Source: Corynebacterium oculi
GTDB lineage: Bacteria; Actinomycetota; Actinomycetes; Mycobacteriales; Mycobacteriaceae
Reading direction: 5' to 3'
Length of the DNA: 64,000 bases
Assembly: GCF_001412105.1 (NCBI RefSeq)
Contig: NZ_LKST01000002.1
Coordinates: 186,001 to 250,000, forward strand
Part shown: positions 9,428 through 19,795 of the stretch, piece by piece
How positions within the stretch are numbered: position 1 is the stretch's first letter
Layout of the letters: the number at the start of each line of letters is the position of its first letter
Notes under the pieces: generated by a model
What the model was told of the DNA's origin: nothing
Seen by the model: only the letters and a program-made list of their open reading frames with translations
Database searches by the model: none
Made by a program: the position numbers and the translations under genes

Positions 9428-10006
9428 TTATGCTTCCCCCACCCGCAGCACCTCGTGGCAGGCCTCCGCCACGCGAGAAGAATGCGTGGCCACCAACACA
9501 CATGTTCCCTTTTCCGCTATGAGGTGCAGATACGAAGCCAGGAAATCCGTCCACCGCTCATCAAGGTGGCGTTCGGGCTCGTCGATAAGCATGGCCGGGG
9601 CCTCCAGCCCCAGGTGCATACCCAGGTAAGCCCTCTGACGCTGCCCGGACGATAACGCCCACAGGGGCGCGTGAAGGATATTGTGCAGCGCCCAGGCCTC
9701 CACCACTTCTTCCTTTTCTTCCAGCCCGATCTTGATGAGATCGAGGTGTTCTCCCACGGTGAGGTCGGGAAGGAAAATCGGATCTGAGATTAGTATCACA
9801 CCAGTTCTTCCCGCGCGAGTGTCGGAGCTCCCCACCATGATCTCGCCCTCCAGTGGCGAGATTTCACCGGCGATGGTGGCGAGAAGCGTCGATTTTCCGC
9901 AGCCATTAGGCCCGGTGAGCGCGTACACGGTGCCCTCATGAAAATCACGGCTCACACTTCCCAGGGCCTCGGTATGTCCATAAGTGCAATTCACGCGCAG
10001 CGTCAC
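9428..10006 (-). CDS. Small ABC transporter ATPase
   Basis: This protein of about 192 residues has Walker A GPNGCGKST, an LSSGQRQRAYLG signature (one Gly replaced by Ser) and Walker B AMLIDEPERHLDE. The frame extends to a TTG at 10030, but the GTG at 10006 is preferred because GAGGA lies just before it. The size and the lone permease downstream suggest a minimal exporter of unknown substrate. It is divergent from the AMIN-like lipoprotein gene, with about 75 bases for both promoters. Confidence 0.85.
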   Translation of the reverse strand: MTLRVNCTYGHTEALGSVSRDFHEGTVYALTGPNGCGKSTLLATIAGEISPLEGEIMVGSSDTRAGRTGVILISDPIFLPDLTVGEHLDLIKIGLEEKEEVVEAWALHNILHAPLWALSSGQRQRAYLGMHLGLEAPAMLIDEPERHLDERWTDFLASYLHLIAEKGTCVLVATHSSRVAEACHEVLRVGEA

Positions 10007-10080
10007 GGTTTCCTCACAAATTGGTACCAATCTGCCATATGTATTTCACAAGGTTTCCCCGCACGATATACGGTGTGGGT

Positions 10081-10725
10081 ATGTCAGCGCTTATCGACGC
10101 CCCTCGCTCCCCACGCCGCCGCGCCGTGGCGGCGGCGCTCACGGCGAGCACCCTGCTGCTCGCTTCGTGCGGCACGGGAAACGATACCACGCAGCCCAGT
10201 CCCTCCCAGGGCTCCCTTTCCGCCTCGGAGGGTACCGCCGCCGATACCACCGACGCCTCCGCCAAGAACGGTGCCGGGCTCACCCCCTTGGGCAACGCCG
10301 ATATTGCCATGAAAACGATGCGCCCCAGAGAGCCCTCCGAACTCGTGGTCACAGAAATGCGCACCGGCTCCCACGAGGGCTTTGACCGCGTGGTTTTTGA
10401 GATGAAGGGCGAGGGCGATCCCGGCTGGTATGCGGATTACACCGACCACCCCTCCCAGCAGGCCTCGGGCAATCCCATCGAGTATCACGGCGCCACCGCC
10501 CTCACCGTCAATATCGACGGCACCGTCTACCCCTTCGACCTCGGCATCGAGGATCCCGTGCTCAACCGCCTCACCCCCACCGACGGCGGCAACATCACCG
10601 ACGTCATCAGCGTGGGCACCTTCGAGGGCCGCTCCCAATTCATCATCGGACTCAATAAAAAGGTACCCTACTCCGTGCAGGTTCTCCACGAACCCACCCG
10701 CCTCGTCATCGACCTCGTGCCCTAA
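10081..10725 (+). CDS. AMIN-like domain lipoprotein
   Basis: This 214-residue protein has a basic N-terminus and a lipobox LLASC, so it is an exported lipoprotein. After a Ser/Thr-rich linker comes a beta-rich AMIN-like domain: GFDRVVFEMKGEGDPGWYADYT and the closing YSVQVLHEPTRLVIDLVP, a pattern common in actinobacterial cell-wall-associated proteins. It may bind envelope polymers. The frame is open back to 10021, but the ATG at 10081 gives the best signal peptide. The next gene overlaps its stop by one base. Confidence 0.82.
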   Translation: MSALIDAPRSPRRRAVAAALTASTLLLASCGTGNDTTQPSPSQGSLSASEGTAADTTDASAKNGAGLTPLGNADIAMKTMRPREPSELVVTEMRTGSHEGFDRVVFEMKGEGDPGWYADYTDHPSQQASGNPIEYHGATALTVNIDGTVYPFDLGIEDPVLNRLTPTDGGNITDVISVGTFEGRSQFIIGLNKKVPYSVQVLHEPTRLVIDLVP

Positions 10726-11159
10726 TGAACGCCTACGCCACCCTGCGCGCTCACGTTACCCCCATTCCCACTCCTCCGGTGGTGCGCCTAAGCGGTTCCG
10801 TGCTCGGCGGGGCCGCCGTGGCGGTGCTCAGCACCGATCTTCCCCGGCCACTCCAAGTGGCATCGCCGCTCCTCTTTCTTCTCATCGCCCTGGCGCTCCC
10901 GTTCGCACACCCCTACCGCCGCCGCATCCGGGAATACCGCCGCGCGCACCGCATCCCGTTCCAACCCCAGGTGTGGCAATTCCTGCCGCTCTTTTTCCTC
11001 TGGCTCGCGGTCATGCTCTCTCCCCTGCTCGCCCCCGCCCCAACCTGGGCAAGCGCGCTCCTCTTCGCTATCGCTGCGGGTTGGCTGTACCTCACCTTTC
11101 CGCATATCGACGGCACCCGCGCCCTCGCCCACGCCCGCCCCACGCAGGACTCATACTAA
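10725..11159 (+). CDS. Small integral membrane protein, unknown function
   Basis: This 144-residue protein starts on the last base of the preceding stop codon (TAATG), so it is coupled to the lipoprotein gene. Four hydrophobic segments are visible (SGSVLGGAAVAVLS, SPLLFLLIALALPFA, FLPLFFLWLAVMLSPLLA, ASALLFAIAAGWLYLTF), with an Arg-rich loop PYRRRIREYRRAHR. No family is recognised. Codon use is high-GC like its neighbours. Confidence 0.7.
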   Translation: MNAYATLRAHVTPIPTPPVVRLSGSVLGGAAVAVLSTDLPRPLQVASPLLFLLIALALPFAHPYRRRIREYRRAHRIPFQPQVWQFLPLFFLWLAVMLSPLLAPAPTWASALLFAIAAGWLYLTFPHIDGTRALAHARPTQDSY

Positions 11160-11162
11160 AGT

Positions 11163-11205
11163 TTTATACATCTTTATAGATCGGCGATCTATAAAGATGT
11201 ATAAA
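11163..11205. promoter_or_regulatory. Perfect 20-bp inverted repeat (operator or terminator)
   Basis: A 20-base arm (TTTATACATCTTTATAGATC) is followed by a three-base spacer GGC and its exact complement. It starts three bases after the membrane protein stop and covers the start codon region of the AAA ATPase gene. It lacks the GC-rich stem of a normal terminator here; a repressor operator is as likely. Confidence 0.8.
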
Positions 11206-12356
11206 GAGATCATGCAGCCGAGCCCGTACACCCCCGGCGCGGTGGCCCGCGAGGTCATCGGGAGAGATAAGCACCTCACCGCGATCCAACGCCACCTCGC
11301 CATGCTCTCCTCCTATTCCCGCTTTGAAGGCCGCATCCAGGTTTTGTCGGCCCACGCGGTGTAGGCAAAACATCACTCCTGCGCACCGCCCAGCAGCAGG
11401 CCGAGGCCCTGGGACTCCACACCGTATGGGTCACCGCCGGAGACGGGCCATTCCTCGAAGAACTCCTAGCGCAATTTGACCACTACGCACAGCGCTGGAC
11501 GGACACCGCTTCCCAGGCATTAAGAAAAATTCTGGCCGCTACCTCCGTCGCCCTGGCAGGGGTGACCATCACGGGTTCCCAGGCCTCTTCTCCCACCCGT
11601 TCCGGCCTTGGCCGACAATTACAGGCCGTCCTGGAGAAAGCCGGGGAAAGCGCCCACAAAAACTCTCACCGCGGCCTGGTGATCTTCATCGACGAGATTC
11701 AGGCCGCCGATAAGGAAGGGCTACGAGCCCTCGCTTATGCCTGGCAACACATGCAATCGGAGGCCTCCGATCTTCCGCTCCTGGCGGTCACCGCCGGACT
11801 CTCGCACACCCAAAACGTGATTACGGACGCGGTGAGTTTTGCCGAGCGCTTCCACTACGCGCACCTCAGCAACCTCGATGAGCCCGCCTCACGCACCGCC
11901 ATCACCCGGCCAGCGGATCATCACGGGGTGTGCTGGGAAAATGAGGCCACCTCGCTCGCAGTACGCCTCGCTGCCGGTTACCCCTACTTCTTACAACTCA
12001 TCGGTGACCTCTCCTGGATCGCCGCCGACGATCCCGAGCCCGGCGGTATCATCACGCCACACCATGTTCACGCCGCCCGGGAGGAGTTCCACCAAGCCCA
12101 GGAGGCCCTATTTCGATCGCGGTGGATGAAGGCCACGGACCGCGAGATCACCATCATGATCGCCATGGCCGAACTTGGCGACGGCCCCGTGCGGCGCGGA
12201 GACATTGCCGCCGCCCTAGGAGCCCGCACCACCGACATCAGCATGGCCCGGAGATCACTCATGGATAAGGGGCTAGTAGATTCCCCGCATCACGGCTACT
12301 TGGAGTTCACCGCACCGGGGTTTGCCGCGTTTGTCCGGCGATCCACCAGCCTATGA
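11197..12356 (+). pseudogene. AAA ATPase with C-terminal winged-helix region, frameshifted at the Walker A
   Basis: The ATG at 11197 opens a frame (MYKEIMQPSPYTPGAVAREVIGRDKH...) that ends at a TAG by 11358. Adding one T to the TTTT run at 11342-11345 restores RIQVFVGPRGVGKTSLLRT, a perfect Walker A, and joins the frame running to 12356. The body has a Walker B-like RGLVIFIDEIQAADKEGL and a C-terminal helix-turn-helix (RGDIAAALGARTTDISMARRSLMDKGLV). This is the architecture of archaeal-type AAA ATPases, often found in mobile or toxin-like settings. The function is unknown. The start codon sits in the right arm of the large palindrome, which suggests self-regulation. The 3' end overlaps a convergent gene by 61 bases. 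Confidence 0.78.
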
Positions 12357-12529
12357 ATCTTGTTGTTCGCCCACACGTAGAACACATTCCCCAGGTAAAA
12401 GAGCACCGCGCTGCCCACCGCCAGGGGCGCCCACCAGCCCCACGGTAGAGAACCCTGAGCAATCACGATGCCGGTAAAGATGAGCGAAAATAGCACCGCC
12501 CTCACCGGCTCCACCTGAAACTTCTTCAT
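12296..12529 (-). CDS. Small two-helix membrane protein, unknown
   Basis: This 77-residue protein has two hydrophobic helices (VLFSLIFTGIVIAQ and WAPLAVGSAVLFYLGNVFYVW) and a basic tail. It follows the next gene upstream by two bases and is probably cotranscribed with it. Its 3' end overlaps the convergent AAA ATPase gene. No family is recognised. Confidence 0.6.
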   Translation of the reverse strand: MKKFQVEPVRAVLFSLIFTGIVIAQGSLPWGWWAPLAVGSAVLFYLGNVFYVWANNKIHRLVDRRTNAANPGAVNSK

Positions 12530-12531
12530 CG

Positions 12532-12957
12532 CTAATCCAATTCTCCGCGCAGGGACTCCGCCTCGTCCGCGAGCGCCGTCAGGGTATCTTCGTCCCAGCG
12601 CTGGGATACCCGGTGATCCTCGGGCGCAAGCGCAAAGTACTTCATGGCCGTGGCCAGTTGAGTCAGCCTGGGAACATCCCTGCCCAGCGCCACCTCGCCT
12701 CTCTCACCCCACTCCGCGAGGTTCACGGTGCCCTTGTTCTTCTTGGCTTGCGCCGCCACCGCCGCCAGCGCGGCGGCGATCAAAAAGGCATCGCCCTGGG
12801 GCAACTCCGTGTCCGTGTAATTTCCGCCGAGTTCCTCAAGCCCCAGCTCCACAAAGGCACGGGAAAGTTCCACGGCATTACCCGAACGTCGCGCCAACCA
12901 CGCCACCACGGCCGTCATTTCCTCAGTACCCTGCAACGATGCACACATGTCCCCCAC
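12532..12957 (-). CDS. Conserved hypothetical protein
   Basis: This mostly helical, soluble protein of up to 141 residues has no recognisable catalytic motif. The ATG for MTAVVAWLARRSG, 13 codons inside, is an alternative start. The pattern ELGLEELGGNYTDTELPQGDAFLIAAALAAVAAQAKK looks like a real conserved core. It forms a two-gene unit with the small membrane protein. Confidence 0.55.
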   Translation of the reverse strand: MGDMCASLQGTEEMTAVVAWLARRSGNAVELSRAFVELGLEELGGNYTDTELPQGDAFLIAAALAAVAAQAKKNKGTVNLAEWGERGEVALGRDVPRLTQLATAMKYFALAPEDHRVSQRWDEDTLTALADEAESLRGELD

Positions 12958-13205
12958 CCTACGCCAGAAGATCCCCTAACCCACCCTCACCAATTCGCGT
13001 GGGAAGCGCCCCAGTGCCCGGTAATAATCAATTAATCATGAGCAATACCCTTGTGCAATGTGGTGGGCCTGATCCGTTTTCACCGGACTCGAACCGGCTT
13101 CCCATTGCCCCTTGGGGTGCCACTCAGAGGTCGCGTATTTCGGTTGACGCGATCAACAACCTCCGCACTCGCTGACGCTCCGCAGAATTGGTTACCTGCT
13201 TCTGA

Positions 13206-13670
13206 CTACGGGCTCTCTATGAGATCCGTGTTCCAGTTGAGCCGTTGGATCGCCGTGTCCCATTGCCGGTATTCCTTGGCACACTCGTCCATCTTCTTCC
13301 GCAACTCCACCACGGATATGCTGGCAACGTAGCGGATCTCGCTGCGCGAATAGCGATCCTGCCGGGTGCTCGCGGCCTTGGCCAAATCAGCGTATAGATC
13401 CCGGCGCACCATCGCCGCGTCGCGGCGCGCGATGGCGTCGGTCAGCGTGTTCTCCTCATCAAAGGCCGTGGCCGTGTTGGTGGCGTTAATCCGCCTAATC
13501 AACCAGGTAAGACGATCCATGAGTTGCTCGGCCTCCGCCAACAACTCCACCGGGTTCTCATCTGGTTCTTCGCCCTCCTGCACCCGCGCCACGAGGGAAA
13601 GGCGTTCCTTCAGCTGAAAGTAGCGGCGCTGAGCCTCGGCGCGCTCCGCCAGGGCTTCCGCTAACTTCAT
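13206..13670 (-). CDS. DIP1984 family protein
   Basis: This 154-residue, highly charged helical protein matches the DIP1984 (septicolysin-like) family over its whole length: MKLAEALAERAEAQRRYFQLKERL at the start, LTWLIRRINATNTATAF in the middle and a closing WDTAIQRLNWNTDLIES. No enzymatic role is known. Its start lies three bases after the guaA stop, so it is probably translated from guaA mRNA. Confidence 0.85.
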   Translation of the reverse strand: MKLAEALAERAEAQRRYFQLKERLSLVARVQEGEEPDENPVELLAEAEQLMDRLTWLIRRINATNTATAFDEENTLTDAIARRDAAMVRRDLYADLAKAASTRQDRYSRSEIRYVASISVVELRKKMDECAKEYRQWDTAIQRLNWNTDLIESP

Positions 13671-13673
13671 GGT

Positions 13674-15242
13674 CTACTCCCATTCGATCGTTGCCGGCGG
13701 CTTGGAGGTCACGTCCAGCACCACGCGATTAACCTCCGCCACCTCGTTGGTGATCCGCGTGGAGATCACTTCCAGCACCTCATAGGGTACACGCACCCAA
13801 TCCGCCGTCATGGCATCCTCGGAGGACACCGGGCGCAACACGATGGGGTGACCATAGGTGCGACCATCGCCCTGCACGCCCACCGAGCGGACGTCGGCAA
13901 GCAACACCACCGGGCACTGCCAAATCTGTGCGTCCAAGCCCGCCTTGGTGAGTTCCTCCCGCGCGATCGCGTCCGCGGCGCGCAGAATATCCAGCCGCTC
14001 CTGAGTTACCTCGCCGATGATGCGGATACCCAGGCCGGGGCCGGGGAAGGGTTGGCGATTCACAATCTCCTCCGGCAGGCCCAGCTCCCGGCCCACCGCG
14101 CGCACCTCGTCCTTGAAGAGCAGCCGCAGCGGCTCCACCAGGGTAAACTCCACGTCATCGGGAAGCCCACCCACGTTGTGATGGCTCTTGATATTGGCCG
14201 TGCCGGTGCCACCGCCGGACTCCACCACGTCTGGATACAGGGTGCCCTGCACCAGGAAGTCCACCCGCTGACCCTCCAACACCCCGGCCACGGCGCGCTC
14301 GAAGGAACGAATGAACTCCGCCCCGATGGCCTTGCGCTTAGCCTCCGGCTCGCTCACCCCCGCCAACTTATCCAGGAACGCCGCGCGCTCGTCCACCGTG
14401 ACCAGACGCGCGCCGGTGGAGGACACAAAATCCTTCTCCACCTGCTCGCGCTCGCCCTGCCGCAACAATCCATGATCCACGAAGATACAGGTCAAGCGAT
14501 CCCCGATGGCACGCTGCACCAAGGCCGCCGCCACGGCGGAATCCACGCCACCAGACAACCCGCAGATCGCTCGCCCCTCGGGCCCCACCTGCTCACGCAC
14601 GGACTCGATCAACTGCTCCGCGATGTTCTCCGGCGTCCAGTTCTGCGGCAACCCCGCAATCTCCGTGAGGAATCGCGTAAGCACCTCCTGACCATGCGGG
14701 GAATGCAGCACCTCCGGGTGATACTGCACGCCAGCCATGCGCTTGTCCGTATTCTCAAAGGCCGCCACCGGGGCGCCCGCCGTGGTGGCGGTGACCGCAA
14801 AACCCTCCGGGGCCTTGGACACGGAATCCCCGTGGCTCATCCACACCTTGTGGGTGGACTCGAACTCGCGGTGCAGACGACCACCGGATACCTGCATATC
14901 CGTGCGGCCATACTCCCGCTGCCCCGTGGCCGCCACCTCGCCCCCCAAGGCGTTGGTCATCAACTGGAAGCCATAGCAGATGCCAAAAACGGGCAAGCCC
15001 AAATCAAAAATCTCGGGATCAAGGGAGGGCGCGCTCTCCGCATACACCGAGGAAGGCCCACCGGAAAGCACCAGGGCAGCCGGGTTCTTCTCGCGCACCT
15101 CTTGCGCCGTGATCGTATGCGGCACCACCTCGGAGTACATGCGGGCCTCACGCACGCGCCGCGCGATGAGCTGCGCGTACTGAGCACCGAAATCAACAAC
15201 GAGGACAGGGCTGGGAAGATGGGTCTGCTGCGCTTCAGTCAC
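13674..15242 (-). CDS. guaA: GMP synthase (glutamine-hydrolysing)
   Basis: GuaA converts XMP to GMP using glutamine and ATP. The class I amidotransferase domain has the nucleophile Cys in FGICYGFQ and His/Glu in GVQYHPEV; the ATP-pyrophosphatase domain has the P-loop [13 protein letters not shown]; the dimerisation domain ends [30 protein letters not shown]. The GTG at 15242 gives 522 residues and is preferred; a TTG at 15251 would add three. It closes a guanine-synthesis group with guaB3 and guaB on the same strand, though a small gene and a terminator lie between. Confidence 0.97.
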   Translation of the reverse strand: MTEAQQTHLPSPVLVVDFGAQYAQLIARRVREARMYSEVVPHTITAQEVREKNPAALVLSGGPSSVYAESAPSLDPEIFDLGLPVFGICYGFQLMTNALGGEVAATGQREYGRTDMQVSGGRLHREFESTHKVWMSHGDSVSKAPEGFAVTATTAGAPVAAFENTDKRMAGVQYHPEVLHSPHGQEVLTRFLTEIAGLPQNWTPENIAEQLIESVREQVGPEGRAICGLSGGVDSAVAAALVQRAIGDRLTCIFVDHGLLRQGEREQVEKDFVSSTGARLVTVDERAAFLDKLAGVSEPEAKRKAIGAEFIRSFERAVAGVLEGQRVDFLVQGTLYPDVVESGGGTGTANIKSHHNVGGLPDDVEFTLVEPLRLLFKDEVRAVGRELGLPEEIVNRQPFPGPGLGIRIIGEVTQERLDILRAADAIAREELTKAGLDAQIWQCPVVLLADVRSVGVQGDGRTYGHPIVLRPVSSEDAMTADWVRVPYEVLEVISTRITNEVAEVNRVVLDVTSKPPATIEWE

Positions 15243-15292
15243 AGCCCACAAGCCTACCCGAGGGGTAGGGAGTTATCCCAGCGCGGGGAACT

Positions 15293-15460
15293 CTAAGAAT
15301 CCTTGCGATGCTTAGCCGAGCGCTTGGACGAGGGCTGGAAACCGAAGCGCGGCTTGGGATACTGGCGGAAATATAGTTCAGGGCTAGCCTCGAACAGGCG
15401 CAAGCGCTCTGCATAGGTCGCATCAATGACCTTACTTGTTGTAGCGCGCTCACGAGTCAT
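15293..15460 (-). CDS. Short basic corynebacterial protein
   Basis: This 55-residue product (MTRERATTSKVIDATYAERL..., ending SSKRSAKHRKDS) follows a strong GGAGGTG ribosome site eight bases before the ATG. It is basic and soluble, with a Tyr/Phe/Pro-rich centre (LYFRQYPKPRFGFQP) and a Lys/Arg-rich tail that could bind nucleic acid. It lies between guaA and guaB3 on the same strand and ends 50 bases before guaA. The function is unknown. Confidence 0.72.
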   Translation of the reverse strand: MTRERATTSKVIDATYAERLRLFEASPELYFRQYPKPRFGFQPSSKRSAKHRKDS

Positions 15461-15665
15461 CTCGGTCACCTCCAGAGTGCTCAGCCGCTTCCATTTTTAT
15501 CCAACGTTCCAGCCGCTTTCATGTGGATAAACTTCACGCCCTCTTCCCCAGTACAAAGAGAAAAGAACGCCACCCCCATATACAAAAGATGTGCCGGCCA
15601 GCAAGGAACTTCCTAGAACCCCAAGTAACTCTACGTACACGGGCTTTATCCCCCGCGATCTTCCA

Positions 15666-15694
15666 CAAAAAGGATGGCTCCGGCAGAACCATCC
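15666..15694 (-). terminator. Rho-independent terminator downstream of guaB3
   Basis: On the minus strand GGATGG, an 11-base loop and CCATCC are followed by TTTTT, 29 bases past the guaB3 stop. The rest of the 262-base interval to the small gene shows no other feature. Confidence 0.7.
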
Positions 15695-15722
15695 CTTCGC
15701 CCCGATCTATCATCGTCCCCCT

Positions 15723-16865
15723 CTACCCCGCTACGGCAAGCCCCACCTTCTGAAAGGACTTCAGATCGGTGTACCCGCACTTGGCCATCGCCCGGCGCAA
15801 ACCGCCCACGATGTTGTGCAGCCCCAACGCCTCCCGGGAGGGGCCGTGGAGGATTTCTTCCAGGCTCGGGCGCTCCTCGCTGGAGGTAAACTCGTAGGCC
15901 TCGGCCACGAATCCGCGTGGGAACCTCGGGTGCGCGGCGGTGGGCGGCCAGAAGTATCCCTTGCCGCCGGCTTCTGCGGCCGGGGCCAGTAGGGTGCCCA
16001 GCACCACCGCGTCTGCGCCGCAGGCGATGGCCTTGACCACGTCGCCGGAGGTTTCTAGTTCCCCGTCGGCCAGGATATGCACGTAGCGCCCGCCCGTTTC
16101 GTCCAGGTAGTCGCGGCGCGCGGCGGCCACGTCCGCGATGGCCGTGGCCATGGCGGATTCGATGCCCAGCGCCAGGCCGTTGGTGTTGACCCCGCCGCCG
16201 ACGATGATCCCGGCCGCGCCCGTGCGCATGAGGTGCATGGCGGTGGTGTAGTCCGTCACGCCTCCGGCGATCACGGGCACGTCGAGGGAGCCGATGAAGT
16301 CCTTGAGGTTCAGGGGTTCCCCGCCCTCGGCCACGTGCTCGGCGGAGATCATGGTGCCCTGGATGATGAGGAGTTCCGCGCCTGCGGCAATCACCTTGGG
16401 GGCGAACTCGCGGGCGTTTTGCGGGGATACGCGCACCGCCACCGTGACTCCTTCCGCGCGCACGGCCTGGATTCGCTCGGCCAGCAGGTCATCGTCCACC
16501 GGCGCGGCGTGGAGTTCTTGGAGCACGCGGGTGGCCTCGGCGGAGGCCAGCCCGGCGGCGTTATCGGCGGCGTCGATCACGCGCTGGATCGCGCCTTGGA
16601 GATCCGCGTGGCGGCCCCATAGGCCTTCGGCGTTAATCACGCCCATGCCTCCCTGGCGGCTCATCTCCACCACGAACTCCGGGGTCGCCAGGGCGTCGGT
16701 GGGGTGGGACATGACTGGAATATCGAACGTATAGGCATCAATGTTCCAGGTGGTGTCCACGTTCTTGGAGGATCGGGTGCGCCGCGAGGGGACGATGGAT
16801 ACGTCCTCTAGGCGGTACGTGCGGCGGGCCTCGCGCCCAATACCAATCTCAACGTAATCGCGCAT
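15723..16865 (-). CDS. guaB3: GuaB3 family IMP dehydrogenase-related protein
   Basis: This 380-residue TIM-barrel protein belongs to the GuaB3 group, an IMPDH/GMPR relative found beside guaB in actinobacteria. Visible blocks are RLEDVSIVPSRRTRSSKNVDTTW near the start, GTMISAEHVAEGG in the middle, GAAGIIVGGGVNTNG for phosphate binding, and FPRGFVAEAYEFTSSEERPSLEEILHGPS at the flap. It has no CBS domains and lacks the GSICTT cysteine loop of true IMPDH, so its reaction may differ. It starts 23 bases after guaB ends. Confidence 0.92.
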   Translation of the reverse strand: MRDYVEIGIGREARRTYRLEDVSIVPSRRTRSSKNVDTTWNIDAYTFDIPVMSHPTDALATPEFVVEMSRQGGMGVINAEGLWGRHADLQGAIQRVIDAADNAAGLASAEATRVLQELHAAPVDDDLLAERIQAVRAEGVTVAVRVSPQNAREFAPKVIAAGAELLIIQGTMISAEHVAEGGEPLNLKDFIGSLDVPVIAGGVTDYTTAMHLMRTGAAGIIVGGGVNTNGLALGIESAMATAIADVAAARRDYLDETGGRYVHILADGELETSGDVVKAIACGADAVVLGTLLAPAAEAGGKGYFWPPTAAHPRFPRGFVAEAYEFTSSEERPSLEEILHGPSREALGLHNIVGGLRRAMAKCGYTDLKSFQKVGLAVAG

Positions 16866-16888
16866 GGGGTATTCGGGTCTCCTGGTGC

Positions 16889-18418
<1,530 letters not shown>

Positions 18419-18553
18419 TCACTGTTGATATGCCTGCCCCGCGGGGTGTTCGCCTTCCCTTTTACTTTAACCACCTACTCTAACCAGATGTTCCGCATCA
18501 GGGTAACGGGGGAGAATTGCCAGCATGCGGGGGCTAATCATAGGATCGGCGGT

Positions 18554-18925
18554 GTGAACTTCGACTCTCAGATGCCGCTTGATCCCTTTGCCGATGACCC
18601 GAACGATCCCGCCTCGTTCCTCGGTGGGGACGAACCCATGCCGCCGCTGACAGACGAAGAACGCGCCGGCATCGAACGCGACCTCGCCCTCGTGCGGGAG
18701 TTCAAGGCCGTGCTCGACCCCAAGGGTATCCTGGGCATCTTTTTTTTCTGCGAGGATTGCGAGGAGAACCACTACTTTAGCTGGGATATCCTCGCCGCTA
18801 ACATGCGCGCGACGCTGGAAAACACCCTCAGTCCCGTGCACGAGCCCGGTGCCGCCCCCAATATCCAGGCCTACGTGCCGTGGGATTATGCCCTGGGATA
18901 CCTCGACGGGCTGCGGGATCAGTAG
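18554..18925 (+). CDS. DUF5319 family protein
   Basis: This 123-residue acidic protein begins MNFDSQMPLDPFADDPNDPASFL from a GTG at 18554, matching the family N-terminus; an ATG at 18572 is a weaker choice. It has a CEDCEENHYFSWD segment, a possible metal-binding Cys-x2-Cys. In mycobacteria the same family sits between guaB2 and rsdA (Rv3412 position), so gene order is conserved. The function is unknown. Confidence 0.83.
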   Translation: MNFDSQMPLDPFADDPNDPASFLGGDEPMPPLTDEERAGIERDLALVREFKAVLDPKGILGIFFFCEDCEENHYFSWDILAANMRATLENTLSPVHEPGAAPNIQAYVPWDYALGYLDGLRDQ

Positions 18926-18929
18926 CGGT

Positions 18930-19795
18930 TTACTCCCCCGCTACACCCGCTTGAGCGCCGGTATCCTCCTGCTCCCCTCCCGCTAGGGAGGGGCTTTCCT
19001 GCGTGGGTGCCACGGCAGCTGCCGTCGGCTCGGAATAAGGAATCCCGGCCTCCACGGGGCCGCCGTGTGCCTGGCCTCCTTGGCCCGGCGTCGCGGTGAC
19101 GGTGGCGGTCACCGTCATCGTGTGGGTCTCCGTGACCGTGGCCTGGGGTTCGGCGGCGGGATTCTCGCCAGGGGCCTGCTGCCCTTCCGGGGCCGGGGCG
19201 GGGGCCGCCGTGCCCGGCACCGTGGTGGTCACCGTCACGGTGGTCTCCTTGTCCCCTCGCGCGGGGTTCCCCGGCGAGGAAGCGGCGCTATCTCCCGCGG
19301 GCGCGCGGTTGTTCGCGGCTCGGGAGGCCGCCTCCATGTCCTTGGCCATGAGCCGCGCTGTTCTATGAGCAGCCGCACGCCGTCCATGTCCCCGCGCTCG
19401 GCCAGGCTGTTCATCTCTTCCAAGGTTCCGGCCAGCTCCACCACATCCGGGGAGGCATCCTGGCGCGGGAAGAGCTTGGTGGAAAGGCCGTACAGCGGGG
19501 AGTCCGGCCCCGCGTTGAGCAGCACCGCGCCGCTTCCTGCAATCACGAGTGTGGCCGCGGCGGCTCCCACTAGCCCGACGAAGAGCGGCCGCACGCGGCG
19601 TCGGGAGCGCATGTCCACCACCTGTGCCTGGAGGCGCGGGGGCTCGGGCATGGGCTTATCGACGTCGCTCCGCAGCTCCAGCAGCATCCCGGCCAGGGGG
19701 TCGGTGCCCTCGCTGCGGTCGATCCCTCGCGAGAGTTCGGTCAGGAAGGCGTCGCTGAACTCTAGCTCGCGCTGTTCACGAGGATCGTTCATCAT
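18930..19795 (-). pseudogene. rsdA: RsdA-type anti-sigma-D factor, frameshifted
   Basis: The N-terminal frame (19795 down to 19235) has the sigma-binding segment FSDAFLTELSRGIDRSEGTDPLAGMLLELRSDVDKP and one membrane helix (VGLVGAAAATLVIAGSGAVLL), as in RsdA. After DGVRLLIEQ it turns Arg-rich. Inserting one G after GAACAG near 19357-19360 joins it to the frame encoding ARLMAKDMEAASRAANN and a Pro/Thr/Val-rich extracellular tail ending at 18930. The joined protein would be about 288 residues. The start overlaps the sigD stop by four bases. Because RsdA controls SigD, a real loss would leave SigD free; a base-calling error is equally likely. Confidence 0.8.

Noticed and set aside
13060-13110. 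tRNA-like 3' end (TTCGAGTCCGG on the minus strand near a CCA)
   Set aside because: The T-arm-like stem is followed by too many bases before CCA and no anticodon or D arm can be folded. Possibly an old remnant in the 12958-13205 gap.
18930-19349. Separate 139-residue Pro/Thr-rich gene after rsdA
   Set aside because: Its start has no ribosome site and it joins RsdA perfectly after adding one base, so it is treated as the RsdA tail.
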